Assembly (NCBI GenBank): GCA_963693305.1 | Contig: OY855911.1 | Location: 33,867,939-33,931,938, forward strand | Source of the DNA: Meandrina meandrites | Taxonomy: Eukaryota; Cnidaria; Anthozoa; Scleractinia; Meandrinidae | Reading direction: 5' to 3' | DNA: 64,000 bases | In this document: positions 14,901 through 26,900 of the stretch, piece by piece | Layout of the letters: every line of letters begins with the position of its first letter | How positions within the stretch are numbered: position 1 is the first letter of the stretch | The notes under the pieces: generated by a model | Seen by the model: only the letters and a program-made list of their open reading frames with translations | The model's database searches: none | Told to the model about the DNA's origin: nothing | Made by a program: the position numbers and the translations under genes

Positions 14901-17900
14901 GCAACAAAGAGAAGAACAGCTTATCTCAGAAAGGAAGGCTACAGAGTGATTGAGTGTTGGGCCTGCGAAGTCGGAGACAAATATATCGAACAACTACCTG
15001 AAGCAAAAACAAAAAGTTACCCACACGCTATTTTGTACGATTTTGAGGCATACGGAGACAGCAATCAGCGGAAGGAGCCGACAGATAGCTTAACGATCGA
15101 GAATGAGCACGTACCAATTTCGGTGAGCATCGGTGACACTCTTGAAACCACCATCACACAAGACGGAAAACAAGCGCCGAAAACAACCCATATCTGTGAA
15201 AAAGATCCCGCAGAGTTGATCCGCAAGTTCGCGAAAGAGTTAGAAAGACGCGGTAAAAACATAAGAAAAAAAGTAAGAGATGAGTTTATGCCAGCAGATG
15301 TTAACCTGCTACCAAAAGATCAGAGAAAAAAGATTGAAGAATGGTGTGATCAGGTGCCAGTACTGGGCTTTAACTCAGGGACTTACGATCTCAATCTGAT
15401 AAAGAAACACTTCGCAGAAAAACTTGCGGACACAACCAACAAAGTCAGAGTAGCAAAGCACGGAAACAAAATCATGTTCTTACTCACTTCTGGCTTCCGT
15501 TTCCTTGACATAATCAACTACTTGGGCCCAGGAACCAGCTACGAGAAATGGGTAAAGGCATACGACTGCAAGACAACAAAATCATGGTTTCCATACGAGT
15601 GGTTTGACAGACCTGAAAAGCTGGATTACCGGGGATTGCCGGATTACCTGCATTGGTACTCAAAGTTGAAAAATGAATTCACACTAAAACTGTCAGAATG
15701 GAAAGACTGTAAACAAACGTTCCGAGAAAAGGGAATGAAAACCTTCAAAGACTGGGTGCGGTACTACAATAATCTCGATGTCGCCCCCGGACTTGAGGCT
15801 CTGGAAAAGATGAGAAACTTCTACACTGAGAAGGGAATCGATATAATGAAAGACGCAGTCAGCATACCAGGTGTGAGTTTGCATTACCTTTTAAGAGGAG
15901 CTATTGAACGCAACGCAGAGCTTTACGCCCCAAGCAAAGAAGCATACGTTATGCTGAAAGAAGCTGTTGTTGGAGGTCCAAGCCTCGTTTTCACAAGATA
16001 CCATGAAGTTGGAAAAACAAGAATAAGATCACATCAAGTTGCTGATTCAAAACTGTGCCAAAACATCCTCGGATATGATGCCAACGCCTTGTATCTCTCA
16101 ACAATGCTCAGAGATATGCCTTGTGGAAAGGAAAGGGTTGTACACTATACAGATGAGTACCAAGCAGACGGTGCACCAGTACTAACGCACAGACTCAAAG
16201 AAAGAAGCTGGTTCGGATATGCAGAAATAGATATTGAGATTCCAAATCACTTACACCAAAAGTTCGAGGAAATGTGTCCGTTCTTTCATAACAAACCGGT
16301 ACCCACCAAAGCTGTCCCAGAGCATATGCTTAAATACTTGCGCGATACAGGAAGAAAACGAGGAGAAGACAAGAAACTAATGGGAACGTTGTCAGCGCAG
16401 AAAATACTTGTGTACGCTCCTCTACTACTCTGGTATGTGAATCACGGGGCAGTTATCAAAAGAGTTTATCGTACAATTGACTACACACCAGCCAAAATCT
16501 TTCCCTGGTTTGTGGAACAAGTTATGGAGGCTCGCCGGACAGGAGACGTAGAAAAAAGCAAAGCACTGCTGGCTGAGGTGTTCAAACTGTTGGGAAACAG
16601 TGGGTACGGAAAGCTAATCGAAGCCTTAGAACGGCAAACAAACGTCATTTACACCAAAGATGAGAAGGTAGTCGACAGAGCTCTGAGAAGTGCATACTAT
16701 TCAGATCTTGATGAGATAGGAGCGGCGTATGAGTTAGAAAGCCGAAAGCCCCGGATCACAATAAGACGTCCATTTCAGATAGGAATCACGGTATACCAGC
16801 TGGCGAAGCTGAGGATGTTGGAATTTTATTATGACTTCCTTGACAGGTACTTTGACAGAAAAGATTTCGAGCTGATCCAGATGGACACGGACAGCAACTA
16901 TTTGGCAATATCAGGAAAGGAACTCGAAGACATAGTAAGGCCAGAGCTGAGAGAAGAATTCGAGGAAGAAAAAAAGAATTGGTTGGCATGGAGCAAGTGG
17001 AATTGGCGAATACCAAATAAGGAACTCGAGGACACTGTGCACCCAGAGTTGAAAGAAGAATTTGCGGCAAAAAAAGGGGATTGGAAGGCATGGAAACAGT
17101 GGAGAGGGAGAATACCAGGTTTGTTTAAGCTAGAGTTTGAAGGGGAGCAGATGATAGCGCTGTGCTCAAAATGTTATTACGCGGACAGCATCACAAACAA
17201 TCCAGAAAAAAAGCCGAAGTTTAGCACAAAGGGTATGTCAAAGAAGCAAAACAATATAAACTGGCATCGTTTCAAGACAGCGCTGGAAGGACACCAGGAT
17301 ATGGCAACAAATAGAGGTTTCAGAATGCGGGACGGGAATATAGTAACTTACGAACAGGAGAAGCTGGGGTTGAGTGCATACTATGACAAACGATGGGTAC
17401 TGTCTGACGGCATACACACCGAACCAATCGAATATCATATTTAGTTCACAGCCGGAGGTAATTGTGTGTTGGGAGGTACGACAAGTAGTTCTTCACGTAC
17501 AAAGCCACGTTTGGGTCCGTCAGACAAATAATAGAGAACAGGCTGATTTGGTTTAGAAAAAGAGCGTTCAATATTATAAACATCCAAAGACCAGATTGGA
17601 TCAGTGGCTCTTTTTGTCCCGCCTTCAAGCTCACCAGGTTGGTACAAATATCGAACCAAAACAATGGAGGGGAGCTTTTTTTCATTTTCTCCAACAGGTC
17701 TCAAATATTTGGTTGCTGGTTCTGCATAAACATTTTTTTTCTTGATTGCAGCAGCAGGTTTCATACCAATCAATCGAGTGACTTGGTTGTTCAGAGCAGA
17801 AACAACTTTGGGTAATCTTTTGACCCACTCTCGAGAACGCAGACCCTGAGGTGAATGCATTTCAACTGCGTACTGGTGGCCAAACAAACGCTCAGCCAAG

Positions 17901-20900
17901 GTACGATTGAAACGTTCAACAATAGCTTGGTCTCTATGAATTTCAGGGTGGCCACGTCTGATAGAAGTTTTGTGATTTTCCATTTCTTTTGTAACAGCGC
18001 CCATAAATTCACGCCCAGGATCAACTTGCAACATCTGAGGCCATTTCAAAGGTCCACGTGTATAAATTGTCTTAAAAGCTTTGGCAACCTCATCAGAGTT
18101 TTTAGAGGTTAAAGGCTGAGCTTCTTTGAATCTGCTGGCAACATCAACAACGGTAAGCGCGTATTTGTAAGTTTTAGCAACTGAGTTGCTATCCACTTTG
18201 TCATGTGGCAGAAAAAGAAGATCTGCCTGATGCACTTTGTTGGGTGTAGGGACATCGAATTTTAGGCGAGGAATGTAGCGTGGTGCGGGGAGGTAAATCT
18301 GCCAGAGCGCTTGTTTGAACAACCATTCTTTGGCAACAACTTCAGGAACCTTTGCAGAAGCCGCTAATTTTTTAATGGCGGAGATACCTTTCCAGTAACC
18401 CTGCGGGCTGTAGTAACGCCGCTCTAATTTTCTATCCATTTAAAAAATTATGCGCTGACATATATACATGGCTACAAAACTTCGTGACCCCCACAGGGAA
18501 CAACTAGAAAAAATGTTGTTGGAAGACCAGGAAGCGAAAATAAAAGAAATCAAACCCGAAATCGAACTTGACCTTTACGCGTGGGAACCTCTACTGCAGG
18601 ATGAGCCCCATGAAGAGGTGAGAGACCGCCCCAAATTATGGTATTTAATTGCGGTACTAAAAAAAACCGGCATTTCTTTAGATCAGGTCGGTGACAATAT
18701 GGGGTTGACCTTTTTAGGTAATGTCGTTTACCAGTTCAAGCGGCATCAGCAACTGAGTTGCTACCCCGGATCGTGTAACTATGTTTGTTTTTTATACAAC
18801 TATTTTCAAAAGGTCTCAACAAGAGATTGGCCGGCGAAAAATGCAATACTGGGAAAGCTCACGAAAAGATTGCCGAAGATGGTACAAACCAGAAATAAAG
18901 CCGAAAAAAGTTTCAACGAATGGTGGTTGGAGGCAAATGTTAAAACAAATTATTTATTACAGGTATCAGGTTTCCCACCATTAAACCGAAGTTGTCTTTG
19001 ATGTTCTGTTAACCTTTACCCCGCCGTCAGTGTGGTTTGAAAAACGGAGTTTTGTCTTTGCAGTAGTAAAGCTGTTGTACCTTTTCACAATATCTTGGTA
19101 CTCGCCGTCAGAGATTTCACCATCTTCAAGAGCGGTTGATATGAGAGAGTTGATTGAGCTCAGCGTAGCTTCAGCCAAAGTTTGTATTTTTTCGTGTTTT
19201 TTCGCTTTACGCAGGAAAAATTTGATGGTGACCATGCCGGAGGTTGACACCAATGAAAACAAGGCGGCAGTTGCGATTAAAGGCCCGCCAACAACAACAC
19301 CAACCGCAGAAAGAGAAGCGGCCAACCCAGAGCCTGTAAGAATGGTAGCAACTCCACCTGTTAACGCGCATACTGTTTGACAACGCGTGTGCCACCGTTT
19401 AAACTTGGCTGAGGTTTCGTAGTAGTGCACCAACTGGTTTTCAAGATTTTTCTTTATCATTTCTATTTCAGCCCGCCGGAATTTTGTTGCAGAATCCATT
19501 TTCTATATATATGTGTTTAAAAATGTGTAATCTAATCGCAATATTGGTTATGCCATTTTCCATTTTTATATACAACCCGATTACATGGCCCAGTTGTATT
19601 TTTAGGGTGTGTCCAAAACTTTTTGCTGAACAGACCGGTTTTCGTGTTAAAGGCACCTTTTGCGATGTCACCACTCCAATACTTTTTAAACAAATCCTTA
19701 TCACCACCTGTGACAGCCATGATTGCAGCAGCCACATCTTGAGCCGGTTGAAAGCCCGGAATTTTTTCACCAATATTTTTATTGATCGTTTCACCGACAC
19801 CCAATCCTACTTTTTGCTTCGAGCTGATTGCGTTGCGCGCCGCGGCATGACCCCATTGCCGTTTGTTTTTGGGAATAGCGTCAAGCGCCTTCACCATTTT
19901 TTTGTCTGCATCATGTTTGCAGCTTTTCTCATTTTTCTTTCCCGCACAGACGGCATAATCAACGTCATGCTGCATTGAAACCGCGTCCGTGGCACCTGTG
20001 GGTTGCTGGTAAATTTTTAATATCTTTCCCGTCTTGGGGTCGTAAGAAAGCTGTTTTTCAAGGGGATTGTACGGCCCTGTATAGTTATGACCAGGAAGTG
20101 TCCACCCCTTTTTTGGTTTAGGCAGCTTGCCAATAGCTTTATGCAAATCAAAAGCCCCACCACGTTGGTAAAGAGGGTTTGTTGGGTCATCTACTCGATT
20201 ACCCGCATAAATTCTCATATCATAATTACCACCACTTTGCGTTTTATTTTCAGGTTTAACCCAACTGTCACTTATGAATCGTGTTTTGGTAATGCCACAA
20301 CTTGCGCATTTTACTTTAAGCAGCCTTCTACCATTTTTTGTGGTAGTGTTTTTTTCACTTCCCGGTACGTTGGGTGTGAAGCGTTTTTCCTTCACGCAGT
20401 ATACCTCCATCCTTCCTATATAATAAGCAAAAATCATTTCAGTTGCTACCCACTGTGTGACACCCACCTTTCATCTTATTTCCCGGTATCATATCTTTTG
20501 GTCTTAATCTGTTTGAGGCTTTAGTCAACAAATCCCCAGACAAAGCATCAATTGTGTAATTAACAGCTTTTCTCGCGATTGGTTTGGCTTTATTGGCTAA
20601 CTTCTTCTGATACTCTGGTTGTCTCAGAAACTCGCTTGCAAAGTATCTTCCTTGTTTCACACCTTGCTTTGCTAAATAAGGAACTCCGTACTCAAAGAAA
20701 GCTTCAGCTGCTGTATTTCCAACTGTATCAAAAACTCCACTTCCACTAGGGGTGTGGGGACCCCCCACTACTCCACCTCCAAACATTCTTTTTTCAGCGC
20801 GTGCAAGTTCTTCTCTCTTCTTTTTGGGTAAACCCCTTCTGGTCCACTTAAATATTGGATCCAAAAGATTACCGCCTTCTTGAACATTTTCAGCACCACT

Positions 20901-23900
20901 TTGCGCATTTTCAGGTTTAATCCAACTGTCACTTATGAATCTTGTCTTGGTAATGCCGCAGCTGGCACATTTTACTTTAAGCAGTCTTCTGCCGTTTTTT
21001 GCAGTTGTAATTTTTTCACTTCCCGCCACATTAGGTGTGAAGCGCTTTTCTTTCACACAGTAAACATCCATCCCACCTATATACTTCAAGAAAAATTGTG
21101 ACGCCCTCTAACGGCTCTTTCTAAAATACTTTACGTTGTCCGTAACCCCTTTCAAAGCTTGGCTTCCGAGTATTTTGGCCGCTGCAGCGAAACTGGGGGC
21201 AGGGGTCACAAAGTTCGAGGCAACATACGCAATTTTATCAACAGTCGAAGGTCCCCTTCTCGACGACAACGCGCCACCTTTTTTGTCTCCGTTCACTGGT
21301 AAGAACCTTGTCTTGGTAATGCCGCAGCTGGCGCATTTTACTTTAAGCAGTCTTCTATTGTTTTTTGTGGTTGTAATTTTTTCACTTTCCGTCACATTAG
21401 GCGTAAAGCGCTTTTCTTTCACACAGTAAACCTTCATAATATATAAATAAGCAAAATTCACTGCACCTTATTTCCTGGCATCATATCTTTTGGTCTTAAT
21501 CTGTTTGAGGTTACCCCGCTTATACATTATGTGTAAAATAATCCTTCACCACACCCTCGTTGGCGCGCGTATTTTCAGAAAACATGCTCAAAATATCTCG
21601 AAACGACCGCCCTTTGTTACGCTCATTCAGGAAAAGCAAACAGTAGTAGCCGCAGCGTACACTGGATTCCCACTGAAGCTGGTTGTCATTTCGTAGAAAG
21701 GTTTTGCCACCTTCGAGAATTAACTCAATTTCCCATTCCGCGGGTGGAGGTAAACCGAAAGAGTCAAAGTATTCAGGTAGCAACTCAGTTGCTGATCCCC
21801 AACAGCATACCCAATGGGTACCTGCCCCGCCAAGATCATCCATGTTGATTATACAAGGGGAGTGGTTTTTCACGTGGATCTCATCTCTCGCAAATATACC
21901 TTTAATGGGGATTTTCAAGTATTGGCACCATCGCTGCAAGTCATAATCAGTTAAGGGGACATCAACGAAGGCGGGCTTTTTTTTGATCACCCCAAGAACC
22001 AATAAATGGTGGCGGGCGCATAAATGGTGGAGGGTTAATGCGCATACCTGATCCTGTTGGAGGTTTTACCCGCATGCCTGATCCTGTTTTCTTTTTGATA
22101 GCGTTATCCACGCCTGTTTTCTTTTTGATAGCGTTATCCACGCCTGTTTTCTTTTTGATAGCGTTGTCCACGCCTGTTGTTTTTTTGATAGCGTTGCGCA
22201 CACGTCTGATTTGTGTCTTGCTCATGTCTATGTCCACGCCCGTTTTGTTTTTGATAGCGCGCTCTATTTTTTTGATCTGCCTGGTGGTCAAGTGCAAAGT
22301 GTCGCTACCGCCGGTTATAGCTTCGTTTTTAAATCTGAGTGTAACTGCTTCTCCTCGCCCAAAGGCTCGCGCGAGGCTTACCTTCTGCCCGTCTGTAAGT
22401 GAAATCTTGTGCGGATAGTAAGTCGTCATTTCTTATATTTCATATAAAAATTATTTCACTTTCATTTGCTACAAAGTTGCTACAAAGTCATCTCTTATAT
22501 TTCATAGAAATTATTTCACTCGGCATCTCTTATATTTCACTCAGTCCTCTCTTATATTTCATACAAAATTATTCCACTATACCATCACCAGCTCATTACC
22601 CACCTGCCTGAGAGCAAATTCGGACTCGTACAAAATTCCTGCATAAATGGTGTAGTCTTGTGCATTGGCAGCCTCGTTGAGCCTGTAGTGGAAAACCATC
22701 TGCTTCGGGTCGTTGGTCCTGTTATCCTTGTTTTCGCGTAAGTCAAAATAGAGTACTGGGTATAAATCCTTGAAGTTGTTGGGCTGAAGCTGAACACCGG
22801 TGTTGTAGTCGTTTTTGCGGTACCGGTAGTTTTTTAAGTCATTAAGAATGCGCAGTTTGAAGTTTTCGTCGTAGTCCAGCTCTGGATAGTACTGTGAAGA
22901 GCCGTACTGTAGCCGACATGTCGCTAGCTTGGCTGAATTATCCCCATCAATGTTAAAGGTGTCAAAGAAGTGGGGGTTTTGAGTCAAGGCATCCTTCTTC
23001 CTTGACTGTTGTATGAAAATGAAAACATGTTTGGCATCCTTTACACCGGGATTTATCTGCCACTGTCCGAAAGCGTCACGCCGGCTGCTGCTGGGCTGGA
23101 TCATTTCATTCAGGTACGTCCATTTCTGAGGTTTCAAAAAGTTTTCATTTGCGAGCTTCTGCCCTTCGCTGGTAAAACGTAGCATTGGAACCCACAGCTC
23201 GAAGTTTCTCACCACTATCCTACGATTGGTGCCATCATTTTGCCAAATCAGCTCTGCATCCGATTGTAGCTCAATTTCGAACTCTATTTGCATTGGGGGG
23301 AGAAGTTTGTCACTCAGCTCTTCGAAGAATGAGTACCTGTTAAGTGGTATAAGGGTTTCAACCGTAAGACCAGCATGGGCAAGCAAACCTCTTTGTCTGA
23401 TTCCAAGGTTAGTGGCGGCGGCGGCTGTTACATTGCTATTATCTGTATCCAAATACCAAAACTGATCTTTCGCTGCGCTCCTTGCAAAGTCATCAGAAAA
23501 ATCCAACAAGTTTTTGATAAATATGAGCTTGTGAATGTTGTCCACGTTGTAAATGTTTTTGCCCGATGATTTTACCACAAGTTTGTTTATCAGTGAAAAT
23601 GAGCTGTTAATGGGTGCTGACCGAGCGTCTGCTGCAACTTGCGCACCATCTGCGGTTGCCTCGAAAGTAAAATCAGCCCGGAAGTAGGCGTTATACCAGT
23701 CATACCAGTTGTCTCGGTCGGTGAGTGTGAATTTATAGTTTGTTTTTACCTGGTGCTGATTGTTACCCGGGATAGTGATCGGTTTGTCTAACATGATACG
23801 AACATACTCTGTTTTTTCCAAATGCCTGTGGCTTCTGAACATCCAACCTTCGCAGTGTGAATAAAAAGCTTATACTTTAATCTAATCCTTATATATCTTT

Positions 23901-26900
23901 TTAAAAAATTATTTTAATTTTCTGCTATCAATTGGTTTACTTTCAACCTTGCAGCCCGACCGAGATTTAAGATCTGTTGCAACTTTTTCCGTGAATCGCC
24001 GCTCAACTGAGTTGCCACCCCAGGGTTTAGCATCTTCTTCAGTTTTTGTTTCGACTCTGTACTAAGTTTCTGTGATGGGGTCTTTTTACTCTTTGGTTTT
24101 ACACTTGGAGTCTTTTTACTCTTTGGTTTTACACTTGGAGTCTTTTTACTCTTGGGGCGTGGATCAGTGACTGAGTTGCTATTTCGCAAAACCGCTTGTA
24201 TCTTGTCTGCCGCTTTTTCTTCTGCTTTTTCTGCAGCTTTTTTCAGCATTTGCTTCGAGGCTTCATTTACAGCCTTCTCCAACGTCTGACGGGTGACCTT
24301 CTTTTTGAACCGCTTTCCTATATTCATCAGGGTGTCTCTTACAACCCCCGTACCTTTGTGTCTGTATCTATATGTTCCGTTTGGCGCGTCATAATATCTC
24401 GCCCACTCGCTCGGATGATTCATTATTATACTTATGTGTAAATTATTTTTCTTTTTCTTCTTCAATGATGATACTTAAAGCCACGTCTTGGTCATTCAGA
24501 TCTATAATGTTGTTGCGCCCGTCCGTGATTTTGATATTTATCGCATTGATTCTATTTTTGTTCACCGGGTGCCATAAGAGGCGGTGGGGCTCTTTTGAAA
24601 AGGGGTAGCTAACTGTGAGTTCAGCGGTTGAAAAAGAGAACATAACGTCGCCTCCGATGTTGTCCACTGCCCTTGTAATGAGATCGCAATGGATGTAGAT
24701 CCAGTCGACGCCTCTTGTTATATTTGGCACGTGATCACTCCTATTGTTCGCTCCATCTATTGTTTTCTTGTCAAAACCCAGCAACGCAGCAAATTCACCT
24801 CCACTTAGATCAAGCTCGTAGCCGTCCTCCAACAGAATGACCGCCCGATACGTTGTGCTGTGAAAATACAGCTGGACAATAAACTTGGATTTTTCATCCT
24901 TGGGATCCACTCTTCCGATAAGTGACTGGATGGTGGTGTTGAGACCTTTGTAATCATACATTCCATCCGGAATTGTCACGGTTTTCCAGTTCTCTGTTTT
25001 TTTCCGCCATTTGAACTCGTTGTTGTTGTACCGTTTCGCGATGTTGTACCACGAATAAGACATGGATACCAGCTCATTTAACGCCGCCCTGTACTTTTTG
25101 AAGGGTTCTAAAGAGATTGGTGGGTCAAAGTTAATTGTAAAGTCATGTGACTTGCTGTCGGCGTTGTTTTGTTTGGCCAGCTGCGAGTCGAGCAACAGGT
25201 TGAAATGAAAATGGGTTGACATGTTGCTTATATAATATCACTCAAAATTTATGTGTTGACATGTTGCTTATATAATTGTGCCCAAAATTTTGTGGGCTTC
25301 TTTTTGTGTTATTTCCTTTAGCTTTACCAGCAACCCCAACATCTGCTTGACCTGTTTTTTCAGCTTCAGTGAAGTGTTGCCCGCCTGTATAGACGCCAAG
25401 CTTAAGTGTAGCCTTTCAACCAAAGCGTTTGGATCAACACTTCCGCTTCCTTCCATTTCTCTTTCAAGTTCATCCTCATCAGGTGGAGGGGGCATCCAAT
25501 CGGCGGGGGGCATAAACTGCCCTTGTCTCCTGGCGAGAATTTCATTTCTTGCCTCTTGTATATCTGCCAATGTGTAGCCGTAGAATTTTGATTTTTTGCT
25601 TTTTACAACATAGTTCGGATTGTCTTTATTTGTTGTTAACATGCGGCTCAGTGTCTGCAGGTCAACCGACTCTGATCCCCCGATAACTGGTTCTTTTGGT
25701 GGCCCCCATTTACTTGGTTTGGGTTTTACCCCACCGCTTGGTTGCACATCTTCCATTAATTCTGTTTCTTCCTCTTCAGCTAAAGGTGGTAATGGTGTTG
25801 ATGTAGGAGATGGTGGTGGTGATGTTGTTGGTGATGGTGTTGGTGATGGTAGTGGTGTTTCCGCATCCGGGTTAAAATCTCCATCGAAGGGGTTATTTAA
25901 ATCAAACTCATCCATACCATAGTCTGGAATCTGCTCCTCTTCTTTTGAGTTGCTATCCCCTACTTGGAGTTTGTCAAGCCGCGATGTGATAGGTTTGAAC
26001 AAATCCTCACCTGATAGCTGGCCAAACCCTTTATTGATTTTGTTATTTTTTATTACCGCGAGGATTTTGTCGTTCTGCTGCTCAACTTCAGCCTTTTCGC
26101 TGGCAAGTTTTTGCCACTTCTTCATGGACATATTTTTGCCGTATATATAACAGAAAAAAAATGAAAATTCCCAATTACGACCCCAGTTTGACTACAAAAA
26201 GTAATTACAAGCAAGGCCACCCTTGTATGCCAGCAGATACCTTTCGGATGCTTATTTGCGGGCCAAGCAACTCTGGTAAGACAAATATTCTCATGCATAT
26301 GCTTTACAGGCTGTTGGTCTACGACAAAATTTACCTTTGCGCTAAGAACCTGCATCAAGACAAGTACCAATATATGATTGATGATTTCGACACAAGAGTC
26401 AATCCTGTGGCTGGCTATAATGTTATTGAAGGCGCCAACGATGTTATTCCTTTGGAAACGCTGTCCACTGACAATCAAAAGATTGTAATTTTCGATGACA
26501 TGGTTTGTGAAAGCAACCAAAACGACATTATCGATTATTTTATCAACGGTCGCCACCGCAATTGCAGCGTCATTTATCTTTCTCAAAGCTATTTTAAGGT
26601 CCCCAAAAACATCCGAGATAATTGTAGCCACTTTTGCATTTTCAACTTTCTTCCCAAAGAAAATAACCGTATTGCTGATGAATTGGGAATTGACAGAGAG
26701 CTGCTTGAAAGGGCTACCGATGCTAAATATTCTTTTTTATACCACGACAAACCAAAAAAAACCACACTTAAAAATTTTGACGAAAATATATAGAGATGGG
26801 GTTTATTAACGGTGCGACAGGTGCAACTCAAACACATGAAGAGTCTACTTCAATCCGAGGGGAAGCTGGCCCTGCTGGTCCTGCTGGTCCAACCGGCGCA

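Noticed and set aside
19532..20467. Longer start of the PLA2 gene at 20467
   Set aside because: It would overlap the upstream gene and add 19 residues not found before the otherwise identical heads of the two paralogues; the TATATA motif lies before 20410.
21465..21512. Short spacer frame as a separate tiny gene
   Set aside because: It has no start codon and copies the end of the gene at 20439; it is a remnant.
23914..24465. Start of the basic protein at 24465
   Set aside because: It adds a lysine run encoded by the end of the penton gene; ATG 24423 avoids the overlap and follows an AT-rich motif.
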